Shown here: piece by piece, positions 10,507-24,676 of the stretch
How positions within the stretch are numbered: the first letter of the stretch is position 1
Layout of the letters: each line of letters opens with the position of its first letter
NCBI RefSeq assembly: GCF_963675165.1
Contig: NC_087384.1
Location: forward strand, 4,147,182 to 4,211,181
DNA: 64,000 nt
Direction of reading: 5' to 3'
Source: Halichondria panicea
Lineage: Eukaryota; Porifera; Demospongiae; Suberitida; Halichondriidae
Notes under the pieces: generated by a model
Told to the model about the DNA's origin: nothing
Database searches by the model: none
The model's input: the letters and a program-made list of their open reading frames with translations, nothing else
Program-made: the position numbers and the translations under genes

Positions 10507-12906
10507 ATGGCCTCATCACTCGAACTCGATCAATATCTTGGGTTTTACAGAGAAGCTTTAGCTAATCATGAAGATCATATTTTAGATACACTCAAAGGAA
10601 TGGTGTGGATCAATAAGCTAACTAGATTGAAACCAAAAGCTCTCACTCAAGACGAGTTAAAGAGCATCACGACACATTACGATGGTAATTTTGCTGCTCA
10701 AGCCAAAGGAATTATCACTTTAATCAGAGAGAAGGACACCTTAGATTGTTACATAGGACTCAGTAGGGCTCTCTGTGATTCGACGAAATTCAAAACCAAC
10801 GAGGTGTTCCCGTTTATGGCTGATTTGAAACGAACTGGGAGACATCCCCCAATTGAAAGAGTTGTAGGAGTTGCAGCAGGTTAGTAGACATAGGTGGATA
10901 GTTGCACTGTCAATTTATTAACGTACGCATAATGATCGTACACGTTCATAAGCCCACAAAACAATATAAAGTCATAAATAGGGGGGATATCTCTTCCCCA
11001 TTATATACCTAGATACGTAGAATTAGTGTATTAGATCAAGATGGAATTTGCACAGGTTTACTCTATCTTTGTGTTTGTGCAGGAGGAAAACATACTCAAC
11101 AAATACCCAATGCTAACATTCTCTGGCTAATTCAGTCCAGAGAAGACTTTGACAAAATCCCCTCTCTACTTACATGTATGTCACATGATCCCAGTAACAT
11201 AACAAGAATTTGCAACTTCTTGGTAAAGGTATGTACATTACAACAGAAGGCGTCTCCATTACTATTATACATGCAACCGCTGTGCTGTAATTATGTTCTC
11301 GATAGCCTATGGTTAATAGTGGACTTAGCTTTATCTTGTGTCCTGTTGGCTATCACACTTGTGTTGCATTTACAAATAACTTACACGTGAGTGATGGCCA
11401 TTGTGGGACAAGCATGTTGCATTATGAATCGTATACCATGTTACTATCAATATACAATGTACTTAAGCCCTTGCTATAAGCTGGTAGATGGCTGTTGTAT
11501 ATTCTTCTTTTTTCCAGACTGTCTCTATCAAAGTGGAGGTTTGTCCAGGAAGCTCAGAGTGCATTGATGTAGCTATAAACCTTGCCTGTCCACCTGAAGC
11601 TGAACCCATTTCCGGACCCAGTTGTAAAGCTTTTCTTTCAAGACTCAGTCCTCAACCTCGTCTAGTTCTTCTGACAGCTGCTGGTACACCTATAGGACGT
11701 GACCCTCATGGTGACTTGGTGGTGGTGATGCGAGGAGAGCCCACCACCATCTGTGCTGAAGTGGAGCACGTCACAGCATTGTGGAGACTTGATAGAGGAC
11801 ACAAACATAAAGAAGCGGTGAGTACTCCTCTCTGTTAGTGCATGCACGTTCAGGGACTCATACCGTAGTGCTAGAAATAATTAGTTTGGCCAATTTTAGG
11901 CTCGATCCGAAAACATTATGCCTGCAATCAACCTTTCCTCGATTAAAAGCCGCGATTTCATGTATAATTATAGTTGCTTACATTATAGTTTGTATCGCGC
12001 GTACATTCCTATAGCACTACAGTCTACCTACTACAGTCTACCTACTACCCTCATTCTATAATTATGTGATTTCTCTTGCACTGCCATCACAGTGCATGTC
12101 ATTTAATTTGTTTTGTTTGTAGAGCAGTATAAAAAGCCATTTTGTCGTTATTTTCTGTATAATAGTAAACTCTCATTAATTAATTCACCGGCAGTGCAGC
12201 TTGGCCGAAATATAGTGTGGTGGCTGCATTTCAGAAAATATCTGCAGCGAAAAATGGCCCTGCCTCGAATCTAAGGACTAATTTTGCAGTTCTGTTTCGA
12301 AGACAATGAAACATTATGCTCTCTATATTTAAGTAATCCAATTTTTTTTCTGCCAAACCACATGCACCCAAAACGTACGTCATCTAGCCGTAATAAATTA
12401 CATGTATACGGAATAGCGAGTGGCCGCATTTCAGGGTGAGTTTTTGCAGTAAACATCGATAGCTTAGCTATAGCTAGCAATCCGTGCCAAACCAAATGAC
12501 CAGCATATATCGAGGCCATTCTTCAGGGAGCCTGAATATAATAATATAGCGAGGGTCTACTGTAATTGATAATTATAGGTGGCTTGCTATTCATTCATTT
12601 GCTGCAGTACATATATATTATTATTTATATACAACGTTATAATTAAGCAATAGTGTTCTATAATAACAGCTGTATAAAATGTTTTCTTTACAGAACACCT
12701 GCATCACTTTTGGAAGAGCCACAAGCAAGCCCTCTCATGATGACCCTGACGTTGTGGTGAGCTCAAAAGAGGTTGTCAGTTTCTACAATGAAGCTGACAA
12801 ATTGAACATTGCTACCCTAGCTGTTGCATATCGAGACAATCACAGAAGTTATTTAGAGTATTGCAGCAAACTTGTTCACTACTTCTCTAAAAAGTTTCTC
12901 GAGTAA
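10507..12906 (+). CDS. CARD-like N-terminal domain protein, otherwise orphan
   Basis: Four exons, 10507-10879, 11083-11228, 11518-11817 and 12694-12906, give 343 residues in consistent phase (1, 0, 0). Residues ~5-100 are all-helical with the pattern of a death-fold CARD: W-I-N-K-L, L-T-Q-D-E-L-K-S-I, then A-K-G-I-I-T-L-I-R-E-K-D and Y-I-G-L-S-R-A-L. This assignment is moderate, because CARDs diverge strongly. The second half is predicted mixed alpha/beta with hydrophobic strands (ILWLIQ, PRLVLLTAAG, GDLVVVMRGE) and a basic, helical C-terminus. I do not recognise that part. The gene is divergent to the phosphatase fusion and shares its promoter region. Intron 3 carries the MITE-like element at 12163-12564. 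Confidence 0.6.
12163..12564. repeat. candidate MITE with imperfect TIRs in a CARD-like gene intron
   Basis: The left end TAGTAAACTCTCATTAAT and the complement of the right end, CAGTAGACCCTCGCTATA, align with several mismatches. Internal motifs such as GGCTGCATTTCAG and GGCCGCATTTCAGG recur within it. There is no ORF. Confidence 0.45.
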
Positions 12907-13586
12907 TTTTTAACTTGTATATACTATTGACATTGACTCTGGCCTGCATGGTTATTTTGGTGTTCACGAGTTAAATAATTTATTACATGCACATGCACCT
13001 CGTATGCATGGTACTCGCATGCACTAAATAATTAATAAGCACATACATGCATGCACACTGTTATTAATAATACTGTTGTGGCTTCTAGCTAGTGTAAGTG
13101 GTGATATGTAACTATATAATTATAGGCTATAGTCTTTAACAGTAAAATGGGGAGAAGGTTATACATAAGGTTAGGGGATCATTAGGTTATAGGTTTAATT
13201 TAGCCGTTATAATTGCAGCCATTTATTGCATACATAGCAGCAAAAGACATAATTGATTAATTACGGTAACCCATAATTATATGGAGTGTTTTCACGGTAC
13301 ACTACAGTACTCCAAACCACATCCTCATCCTTAACCTAAACTTGGTCACAATTAAATGTCCCCAAAATAATATTCCCCCACATAATAACAGGAGACACTA
13401 CAAGTTGTCTAACAACAATAAAATCATGCTCGCCGAACAGAATGGAGAATTTTATGAATTACAAAAGTGGTAAAAATAATAAGTGTACACAATTCATACA
13501 CAGCTAAATGTATTCCGGCTACCAAGTGTCTGTCACAACACACCACAAATCACGCAGTCTATCAAGGTCACTCAAAGGCACCACTG
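12907..13586. other. convergent 3' intergenic region
   Basis: This AT-rich stretch lies between the 3' ends of the CARD-like gene (+) and rabaptin (-). It contains AATAAA-like words on both strands and CATGCA-rich simple sequence, and no exon. It must hold both polyadenylation sites. Confidence 0.55.
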
Positions 13587-16500
13587 TCACGACACAACAC
13601 TGTCTGAAGAATTACTCTGTTGACTCTCCTCCATTTCAACAATTCTCATCTGTAATGGGTATGTAGGGCTGGTAACAAACATTGCTCGTACACACAAATC
13701 TGAATCATTTTTATTGCTCAATACAAAGATCTATAATTATACGATTGTTTTACTACATGACTGTACATTATGTACTGTATTACTAGAATGTTTTTGCGAG
13801 CACCAAACATAATATCTGCGAGTTTTGATCCATTTGAAAAATCGTAAAACCTAAATTAGTACTGGTAATTACACACGATCCTTGAGAACGTAGATCGCAA
13901 AGGGTACGTCTGCTGTTTTTCACCAGCAAAATATTTCATGGACACAGGCTTTTAAAATATATATAAATATGTGGCTTATATGTGGCTTTACATGTATTAT
14001 AGCCTAAGTACATGTAGCTCTTTCGTAGGCATCTTGAGAAATGAAGGTCTGTATACTGACTGTTGCAAATGCACACAATTAGTTTACTGTAACTTTACTG
14101 GAAGCGATCTGGGTGCCCAATAAGAGCAGTAATTATAGGAAGTGGAGTCGTACACAAGTACGCCACTACTGTACATCACTATTATTGAAGAACTCACTTG
14201 AAGAGACTGAGAGAGTTCAACAAAGTCCTTCTGTGTCTCAGCTGTTCGATCTAGCTGGTTTTTTAACAAAGATACTTGTCTTGTTAGCTCAACAACATGC
14301 TTGTCCTTGGATTCCTGCACATAGCAAACATACATGTACATGTACAAACACATTACGATAGTGTCGAATTAGTGAGAGAATATATTTATGCAGCTATTAA
14401 AACAATTAACAGACACATCAACACTTTGACACAATTGACACACATGACTGTACATAACTGATAATTGCCAGTCCATTCATCACTGTTAGTACACTCTTTA
14501 CAGACTCCCTCACTTTTTCTGCGTGTAGCTTCTCTATCTCCCTCTGCTGCTGCTGAATGAAGGCAGTTGACTTCTCCTGGATGGAGAGCTTGCTGCTTAC
14601 AGCATCATTCTTGGCCCTTCTCTCAGCCTCTATGTCGACCTTCAAACTCTGCAAACCATCTAGACAGGAAAGGAATGGGAGACTAGAAGTGAGAATGGTA
14701 ATTTGCAGATTACAGTGTGTCAGACTGATCGGCTATATGCTGTAGATTGATGCTACGCTTAACTAGTGCCATTTATGAGTCTCAGAGCTCAGAGCATAAA
14801 AATCTTCTCTTTGTTAAAGTTTTGAGACGCACACAACAACTTTTATTCCAAGCAACTGTACCAGAATCTCCATAATTCACTCACCATTTTCCCTCATGGA
14901 GCTGGCAAGCTGTGAGGTGAGCTCTGAAGTGAGACTCTGTTTTTGCCGTGTCTCAATCTGTAGCTGCTCTTTGACCAGTGTCAGCTGTGAACACAAGTCT
15001 TCCTCTGTGCTCTGTAATAGGATTGATGGTATATGAAAATTAACTAAAAATGACACACGTGCACTACATATACATGCATGCACACTATGTAAAATAGGGA
15101 CAACCCCTTTCAATGTCCTAACTCGTAGACACCCTAGGAACAGATATTTATTTTAGCTTCTCAGAATACAATTTGAATGCCATAGATGGAAAACCGAGAA
15201 GCTGAAGTGTTTAGGGGAGAAGCTTCCCCTGCCCCTCCGAATGCCATTTAGTTATAGATGGAAAACCGGGAAGCTGAAGTGTTTGGGGGAGAAGCTTCCC
15301 CCTGCCCCTCCCCCCCCCCATTGGATAGAACCCCGATTGTATAAAGCTTCTGTCTATCTCAATTATACATGTATGACATCGTACTTCGATCATGTACCTG
15401 TAGACGAGCCTGTGCTGCTGACAGATGGCTCTTGATGGCCTTCACGCTCGTCTCAGCCTCTTTGCGGGCCTGTATAGTAGAGATACATGTACATATACAT
15501 ACATGTAAATGTGCATGTGAAGTAACTGCTGTACACACGCATACAATGTAAAACTGCCAACCCTCATAAAAAAACAGTACTACCATAGCTCTGTGTACAT
15601 GTATGTAGAGTTACAAAGACAAACGCCTAAAACATGGCCATACACGTGTCTCACCGCTTTCTCTTTGCTGAAGGAGTGTTGGTAGTCCAACATTTGTTGA
15701 GACTGCAATACTTTGAGACAGTCGTACTCCTCTCTCGCTGACTCTAATTGTCTGTATGACTCTCTTTTGTCTTCAGTCAACCGAGCTATCTCTAACTGAG
15801 TGTCGTGCTTCAGCTCCGTGAAGTTATCCTTGCGTCGTCTCACCTCCTGTCGAACTTTCTTGTCAGTCTCACGAAATGTCTCCATCTGTTAGAGTGTGTG
15901 AGGGGAAAGAGTGTTGAATGGAGCGAGATTGTGACAGAGTGTATTCATGTTCATGCTCGGATATAATTACATTGTGTATGATACCTAAGATTACTACAAG
16001 TACACGCACGCAGGTACACTGTTAGTAGCTTTCATAACAAGACTTATTATAATGCAAGGCTTAATTATTACTCACGGCCTAGAGACAAGACAACTTAATT
16101 AGAAGTATAAGGTTGAAGAGTTTGTTAATGAGCAACCCCTTTCGGCCAAACAATCAATAATTCAATAATAATGGTACTTAACATAATTAGAGTGAACCTA
16201 CTATGACTCCAACATAATATTATAACATAAGTATGTAAACAAACTTTTGCTCCGATCTGATTCACATCTTCCTGCATAGATCTCCTCAGCTTCTTCTGGG
16301 TGTCTCTCTCTCTCATAATACCAGCCTGGTGAGAGGAGAACGAAACCGGTGAACTTTAAATTGCATAATTATACAACTGTTTATGTTGCCTACATGGGTC
16401 TTCATGACCTCAAATCAGAGGCAAAGTCTCGCCTGCTTTTGTAAAACACACGTACTTGCACATTGTTCAGAATTACTATACCTTTAGTTTCTCTGTCTCT

Positions 16501-19500
16501 GCCCTGAGTCTGTCTATATCTCTCTCCTTCCCATCCAGCTCCTCCAGCATCTGATTCTGTACCCTCTGTAACTGACTCTCGTAGCTTCGACACGCCTTAT
16601 TTTGACGATCCAGCTCACTACAAAGCTTCTTATTCTGGGAGAGAAATTGGAATCATATAATACGCATGTATATACCGTATAGCAGGTATATTTTGAGGAT
16701 ATGAATGTTCATGGTTTTTGCGAATTGATCATAATAATTATTATACCGCGAACATTTATAACCACGAATTTTATATTGCATGCATGCATGCATGCTGCAA
16801 AAAGGCTGCTATTCCACAAAAAAAGTAAATCTGCGAAAACCTTCCAAAGGCATTTCCGCAAAAATTTATACCCTTGAAATATACCCGCTATACGGTAGCT
16901 CTCAGACGTACTCCTATAATATGTATATGCATACAATGTGCTACTACAGTTGTTAACGGAACAAAGTCTCTGTGCAATAAAACGTCCAAACAAAGGACAC
17001 CATGCACTTATATGTACAGTGACAATAGCACGCATTTGTCTGTTGTGGAGAGGCCGCCCGTTGTAGGGAAATAAATGTAAGTAGAGTGGCCCATACTTCG
17101 AGGTTTTTTTGTCGGAGTTTCCACAGTAATGCTACTTGTACGTACATGTAGATTGGTCTATTGCCCCAGGCACACACACCACAAGTACTCGCTCCCTACC
17201 TCATCCTGTAGTGCTGTGAGCCTCGTCTCCAGACCACCCCCTCCGCCAGCCTCGGGTGACAGCCTGCCTGACAACTGCTCCAACGTGGGCAAGGAGGAGG
17301 ACCTACATGTATGTGTACAGGAACAATAAGGTGGAACATGACACATGCCACGAAAATACAGTACACAATGACATTCATGTACAGTACTAATGTACATGTA
17401 TGCGGTGCCTGCATGGAGAATCATTGTACATTTTTATTAGCGATGACATACAGATGTACATGTACACAATGTATATACAAGTTTATGTACAAGTAACAGC
17501 TAGCTACTGTAACTTACAGTGTAAACGCATAATGCAGCATTTGTTTAATACTACTGACAAGGCTTTGTAAATCGATTACCAACTACATGCTCAGCCTGCT
17601 GCTCTGTTGCATACACACTTCTGTACATGTGCATGTATGAATGCACACCATGTAGTGTGCTAGAAACATACATTCGTCTCTGCAGCGGTCCAGGTCCAGG
17701 TGGAATGGGATTTTCCTCCCCCATAGAGGACTGGGACCTCTTGTGCAAGCGAGGGATCGTGAGTGATTTAACCCTCTCATCATCCACACCCACACCACCA
17801 CCCAGACCAGCTCCACTTCGAGTCTCTTCACTGGAAGAACTGTGAACACTCTCCTTCCTGTGAAGAACGAATTGAAAAGCATTAAACATTAAACTCTAAA
17901 ACATGTGAGATTTCCGCCACTTATGCTATGCCTAGGAGTGAAGCTTTTTCTCTGAGAACATACACTAATCCAATATAATAGGCATACACAGTAAATTGAC
18001 ACACTACATGTAGAAATTTATACCTGTTAGCAGCAGTGAGCCTCTCCACTTGTTCGGACAGATTGTAAATTTCCTGCTTGAGACGATCTTGAGCAACCAT
18101 AAAGTGCTGGTTCGCTAGTTCCCATGTCTTTTTGAGAGCTGTGTACTCATTCTTCAACGCATTGTGCTGATCACTCTCTGTTTTGTACTTGTCCTTATCT
18201 GGTGATTAAAGAGTAGGTAAACATTAGCGAGTTAAAATGTACTTTCACGTTCTGTGAAAAATGGCGATTAAGTTATGTACATGTACCTCAGTACATTATA
18301 ATTATTTCAAAAGTGGATACTTTTAGCTCAAGTTGTGGACAGTCAAAACAGCTCACAAGGATAAAACTATTCAGAAAATTGAATGAGTGCAGGACGTGAG
18401 TGATTGTGTACATGTATAGCGACCCAACACTCACATTTCCCCATGTCTTGAGTGAGCATGAGTATCTCCTGGTGAGTGAGAGTCTTCTGAGCCACTAAAG
18501 CCTCTGTGTGCATTTCGAGGTCCTGCCTTGCCGAGCGCTCCAGTGTCAGCTGGGCCTGCAGCTGTGTCACCTGTGAGAGGGCAGAGAGTGAGATATTGAG
18601 ACAGGCGTCTGTCTAGAAGTACATTACATAATAAAATCAAGCCATAAAATAAACATTGGCTAGCTATACTCACAGGGTCATTTTCTGTTGAAGAGAGTGT
18701 GGTGGCAGGTGTGTCAAACTCAATGAGAGGAGGTGTGGCATCAATGGGTGTGGCCTGTGTTTTGTAACGAGCCAGTTGCTCTTTAGCTTCACTCAGCTCC
18801 ACTTTCAACACGTCTATCTCCTATGTAGCAGATGACACAAATGAGCTAAACACACTGTACATGTGTGTAACACAAAGCAACCTCAAAGGATAATTATTAG
18901 GAAACAAAAATGTAAGTGAGCGACAGACACACACACACAGACTGACAGACTACTGTAACCGATGCCGCCTACGCGCCTCGGGTTAATAATGCATGAATGC
19001 ACATAATCTGAAATCATAATTATGCAGTTACTGTACGGTAGAGAAAGGAACACTGTACACAATAATGGGGAAATAGATAATTGAGTAGTAAGAAGGAAAC
19101 ACGTAACAGCTGTACACAGTGTATGTGCACAAAATTAAAGCATATGGAAATTCTATGCAATATTGACACAGTTGTTTACGTCAAGCTTGTGAAACATTCC
19201 AGGACTACAATAATAAATGGCAACTGAAACTGATGTCAATGCTGGAAGTAAACACATAGTAACATGTACACATGTAGCTCACCTCCTCCAGGGGAACCAC
19301 TACTGACCTCAGGACCTTGACATCCATGGCAGCCTACAGTTGGCATGGAAACAACAATGTACAGTGTACAGTTATAATAAACACACAATATATCATTATG
19401 AAGAAATCAATGTGAAAAGATTCTTAAAAGTTCAGCAAAGCTAGCTTACGTTTGGCAGGGTCAGCTAATAATACCTCACACGTACGTACTATGCATGTAG

Positions 19501-21274
19501 CTTACATATACTTATTGTGCACACCCTGTTAAACTTAAAGGCAGTAGCCAAAATACACTTCCAGGTTGTGTTTCTAACACAGCAACAAGAATTAGAACTG
19601 TTTGTGCTAAAGCATATCTTGTATGGGCTCCAGTGAACAAACAAACATGTGACTGACTGTGAAGTATCAACAACTCCCGAGAATGTACATGTAGGAAGTC
19701 AACACAGGCATGGCTATAATTAGTTCTAGCTTCAATTAATTAAATTGTCTCAGGCAGTAGTATCAGTTACCGGTACGCTGATTATAATATGCATAGTTGT
19801 GTACGCCTGTGAATAGGATGTACAATAGAGATAATGAGAGACGATGAAATTTACGTACAATGTACATGTACTACATGCATATTGTATTCTACAAAATGTA
19901 TGTAATAGTAGCATTATTTGTAAGATGCTTTTTAGGTACAGGCTGGTTTTCCCCAATACATACATATTGCACAAGTAAACCTATATGAACATGCATGTAC
20001 TTTTGCCATGTCAAAGTCGAGGTTCTCAGCGTCAGGACTTTGAGAAGGTGTGTGCCTGATAGGTGTGGTCTCATTCTGTCGTAAAGCGAGGTTGGTGGGT
20101 GACTGAGTGTATTGTGGGGCGGGGAACGACTTTAGTCTTTGTATCTCTGCTAACAGACCATCTCTGTCTCTCTTCCAACCATCTCTCTCCTGACTAAACG
20201 CTGCAGACTGGTCCTGACTTTGAACTAAGAAAATTAATGCCGTGTATACATGATTGTATATACATGTATGAGTACCAGTAGCATACAATGACATAATTAC
20301 ATGTATGAACATGATGCAACGTACATCTATTTAAAAAATCAGGGGGTGGTAAAGGCCCAAGCCAAGCTGACTCTACATCCTACCACATAAAATACAGTCA
20401 TAACACAACACAACACAACACTTAATCTATATACAGTGCATGTACAGTAGCTAGTTCGTTTGTTTAATCGCACATGGCGATATCCATAAACATGTAATTA
20501 TGTTGCCGTACATTCTAAACTGTACAGACTCCTTACATCCTACGTACTGTACACAGTGATACATACAATTGGTATTCTGATCATAGATACTGTACACTGT
20601 ATCGATGGTCTGATTAAGACATAATACCAATTAAGCTGCACACACAGCCCCTCCAAAACACTCGTCAGCTCACCAGTCATGATCTGCCTTAGAGAGGCTA
20701 TCTCTTCTTCGTATTTGACACGATCAACATCAAAATCTTCCCTGGCCTGTTTCGTACTCATCTTGGCAACAACTCTCACATTATTAACCTCCTCGTCCTT
20801 AGCCATCAGCTGTGTACTAATCTCTCGTATTTCTGTGTTGTACCTCTCAATAGTGTTAGCAAGTAATGTTCTCTCAGACTCCACTTCAACTAACTTGTCC
20901 ATAAACTTCTTGCGCTGTTTTCCGAACTCTTCTTGGGTTTCACTCTTCTCTTTCTGCAGCTTGCCACACAACTGCTCCAAGTGTTGCACCTTGAGTTTGA
21001 GGGGGTCAGTAGACATTCTGACCCCCTGAGTAGGGGGGTTATAAACCGAGTGAAGTGCAGAGTGTTGGTTATGTAGCGATTCCACAATAGGAGGTGTGGG
21101 GGTTACCGGACGAGTCCTCTCGGTAGTAGTAGAATGAGGGAATGAAAATCCTCCTGAGGAGGACAGTTGTGGAGAATTGAAGTCTATGAGCGAAAGTTGT
21201 GAAGGAGTGTCTTCAAGGGTGGAGGGGGGCAGGACAGGGTATGAGAGTAGTGAAGGGTCATCATGGTCACTCAT
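13587..21274 (-). CDS. RABEP: rabaptin family Rab5 effector
   Basis: Sixteen exons: 21274-20674, 20224-20001, 19333-19283, 18820-18674, 18570-18435, 18198-18024, 17857-17672, 17302-17200, 16634-16482, 16325-16245, 15885-15655, 15469-15398, 15011-14885, 14659-14514, 14314-14198 and 13649-13587. They encode 870 residues, close to human rabaptin-5 (862). A Ser/Pro-rich N-terminus is followed by a coiled coil whose segment VRVVAKMSTKQAREDFD...EEEIASLRQIM parallels the conserved first coil of rabaptins. More coiled coil follows, interrupted by Pro/Gly-rich linkers at the exons near 17.8 and 17.3 kb. The C-terminal exon pair carries DFVELSQSLQ, matching the rabaptin DFV.LSQ.LQV signature near the Rab5-binding end. 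Known members bind Rab5/Rab4 with Rabex-5 and promote early-endosome fusion. One ortholog is expected in invertebrates, so I use the family symbol only. Confidence 0.85.
13773..13937. repeat. MITE-like fragment, TACTGTATTACTAGAAT family
   Basis: Starts with TACTGTATTACTAGAATG and contains ACACACGATCCTTG, GATCGCAAAGGGT and CACCAGCAAAATATT. The same words occur at 40060-40246 and, inverted, at 59519-59706. It lies just upstream of the last rabaptin exon. Confidence 0.6.
15182..15310. repeat. two-copy direct repeat (~57 bp, offset 72)
   Basis: ATAGATGGAAAACCG and AAGCTGAAGTGTTT, followed by GGGGAGAAGCTTCCCC, occur twice in a rabaptin intron. The second copy runs into a C-rich tract. Confidence 0.8.
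16673..16897. repeat. MITE-like element, TACCGTATAGC ends
   Basis: The left end TACCGTATAGCAGGTATATT and the right end AATATACCCGCTATACGGTA are inverted repeats. The interior has CGCGAACATT and CTGCGAAAACC motifs and a CATGCATGCATG tract. It is about 225 bp, lies in a rabaptin intron and has no ORF. Confidence 0.75.
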
Positions 21275-22153
21275 CTATTGGTTTGGGGGAGGGGTTAACA
21301 CAGCCATGTACATGTACATGTAATTTGTACTGTGGTCATGCATGCATTGTACTAACAATGGGGTTTGCCAACTTAATTATGTATGCAATGTAGATGATGG
21401 TTATCTTGGAACCTAAGTAAGCAGGTGTACACACTTCATGCAAATACTACAATCATGTATCCAAAATATTTTTTGTGTCGAGTGCATACATTTTTTGGGG
21501 TGGTCCTTTCGTAAAGTGACACCTACAACTCAAACTCGAATCTAGTCGGCTGTTTTTTGCCATAGATAAGGTGTTGTCAAGAACAATTATTGCATCACAT
21601 TGTTGCATGCATGCAGGCCCCAGTGTTTTGCCATCACAAGACGTACGCCTGCGTTGCAACTCAACCTATTTACAAAGTGCCACACCCACCAATCATTAAT
21701 TTTATGCCTCCTTCATTTCAACAGTATTTAGAGTATTGTGCATATGTACAATGTAATACATGCATGGACAAAGTGCATTTATAATTGGCTGCATACCACC
21801 CTAGAGGAGTGATCCTCTCATATAAAGTAGGGTACTTAATGATAAACAGATACAGATATACAGGTATAGTATTTCCAATTATTAGCATGGTTTGAATCTC
21901 GTGTTCATTTCCACCTACCTTTTATACTGACTTACTAACTCCAACAAGCATATATTATATATACACAAGTAGAACCCAGGACAGCTGAACAGCTAGCTAT
22001 AGTACGATGTCGAGGCACTTGCCTGTACACTCATGGTAAATTACTGACCTTTCTTTTTGAATTTTATCTTCTTTCGTTAAATTAGAGGTAAATGATAATC
22101 ACAAACACCCACACACATAATAAAAGTAGTGATTATATACACAGCATGCAAAG
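21275..22153. other. intergenic region between the rabaptin start and the Spinster 3' end
   Basis: No exon is supported. It should contain the rabaptin promoter on the minus strand. A run of CATGTACATGTACATGTA lies at about 21306-21323, 30-50 bp upstream of the rabaptin ATG. Confidence 0.5.
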
Positions 22154-24644
22154 TTAAATGGACTTGTAGTCTACAGACACAATGTCTTTATCTTTAATTG
22201 CATCTGCCAAGAGTTCTTTGCGCTCATCAAAATCATCTGCTGCGTCAGGAGGAACATAGTCGACATGGGCAGACTTTTGCACTGAATGGTTTGCCTTGCT
22301 ATTGAATATCTCAACAGCCTGTGTGTATGTGGGGAGGGGGGGGGGGGGGGGGGCAAAAGTGGAGTGTGGTAAATGACAATTTTTGAGCTGTAAGATGTGT
22401 ATGAACAGTATTCGAAAGAAGTATCTTTACGCAGCGTAAAAATGGGGACACAGAAAGTGAGACCAGAGATCTGATTCTGTGCATATATACATGTACATGT
22501 AATTATAAAACTACAGTGCATTACCGGTGGTGGCCACACCTACACATTGACTAGTTTCCTCACCTTCCTGTCAGCCTCGACAGTTAAAGTGGAAGCAAGG
22601 AAGGCCCCTCCTCCTAGCACACAGACGAAGGCTGTAATGAGCAGGCCAAACTCCAGACTGATTGCCTTACCATGTTGCACACCCTGCACTGGTCCGATCA
22701 CAGCAAAAATGCTATCAGAGATCTGCATCATTGTGGAAACTAATTCACATACGTACAGTCAATCAATAATTATTGGTAGCACACTTTTACGGTCTGAGAA
22801 ACAAACAGGATTCTCAAATCCATAGGCATTTTACAGTACATTTGTACATGCTCTACAACTACAGCTAGTAAATACACTGTATACTCACTGCTCCACAGAT
22901 GAGTGGACTGACAGCATCCCCCAGCAGGTGGGACATCAGGATCTGCACAGCTTCAGCAGTGGACCGTCTACCAGCCCTAATCGTGTACTGCAGATAAGAG
23001 TATAATAATTATCACAATTTAAACTTACAGTGCGTATATGTATAATCTTAGCTACCATATAGGGCGAAATTTATGAGGCGCTTAAAATAATGGCCTCTAA
23101 AGCTGAATTAATTTCATGCTATTTGGTCAAATGACATTGTGTCTTCCGTTAGTTTAGGATTTCGTCGACCTAACTTGTCATTGAGCTAGCCCTTGAAAGG
23201 ATTTGGCATAGGGAAATCTATGATATTATCACGGTATGTACGGGGGGGGGGGGCTGATGGTATGTACTGTCTTAGTATTTTGGTGTCCATATGGTACTGT
23301 ACAAGGCTTACCAGTAAGATAGCTGCCACAGGAGCCCAGTTTAAACACAGGAAAAACTCCGCAACGAATACAAACACCTGGAAAGTAAACAGCCATGTGA
23401 TGTTCTGTGCTGTGCATGTTTGTATAATACTAGTTCATAGGGTTTCTATGATTGCATGATGACAATTAAAGTCTATACGATGCATGACATCTGGGAGAAT
23501 AACAGTGCATGCATGCACTTGCAAGTAATCAAGGGCTTTTAGAAACCTACACAAAGCAGTACCGTAGAAGCTCGAATGCCAAATAATGGAGGGCAGTACA
23601 TACAACACAGTGACAATACATGTGCACACATGCTGTCGCAATCAATGCAGCTACATGCACTGTAATGAATATCCTCACCCATCCAAGATAGAGGATCTTG
23701 TACTGAGCAACGACGAGAGCGAGGAACAGGAAAGGAGTGCCTAACATCATGCCCAGACTACACACAATGGCGTCAGCTTTCCTCGTTTTCTTCCCCAGTT
23801 TTTTGGAGAGCTCTGAGCCACACAGTGTCCCAGCAATACCAGCTACTACCGTGATGCCTCCAAAGATGAGAGCAGCACTGCAGCAATGAGAACAAGAACA
23901 AAGAGACTCAGTTAACCTTGAAGATGCATGAGTTCATTTAAATGCAAGATATTAATTTAAGAGCATATTTCACTCTACTTTCTTCAATGTACTGTGTGTA
24001 AATGTATACATGTACATGTATAATTATAAAGATGAAAGGATGCATCGAGTTTAAATCATTAATGTACAATGTACATGTATATAATAACAAATTTCCAAGA
24101 AGAGTAAAGAGTAAGAGATCAATTCCTAGAATGAAACCAAACACAACTTTTCCCCATACCTAAAGCTGCACGCTGTGATGACAGCCGGTATACACTGTTA
24201 CAGTAACTAGTATAGCCACATATTGCATGAGTGCAACTGCAGGAAAACTTAAGTATGTTGAACAATGTGTCCATGCAATAACATGTAAGACGATTACAGT
24301 ACCAAAATATTAATGGTTACAATTACATGTATGTCAGAGCTACATGTAGTAACTGTCACATGTACGTACTTGTCAATAGCATACATGCATGGATGTAATC
24401 CCATATACTTGACATATTGTACAGCAAATCACAAGTTCAATGAATAGTTATGTAGATAGAAGCATTAATTAGCTGACAATGGAACCTCACAATTGGCTCA
24501 CTCACGTGCTCTTTTCGTATTGCTTATCTGCACCCAATACAACGTAAGAGACCCGGTAGATGTAGAGTGGAGCCCACTGTGCCAGCGCTCCAGTGGTAAA
24601 GGTCACTGCAGAGAACCCAATGGTGGTGAGCAGGAATGTTGGTC

Positions 24645-24676
<32 letters not shown>

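Noticed and set aside
20679..21029. 116-codon plus-strand frame
   Set aside because: It is antisense to the first rabaptin exon, whose coiled-coil reading is clearly the real one.
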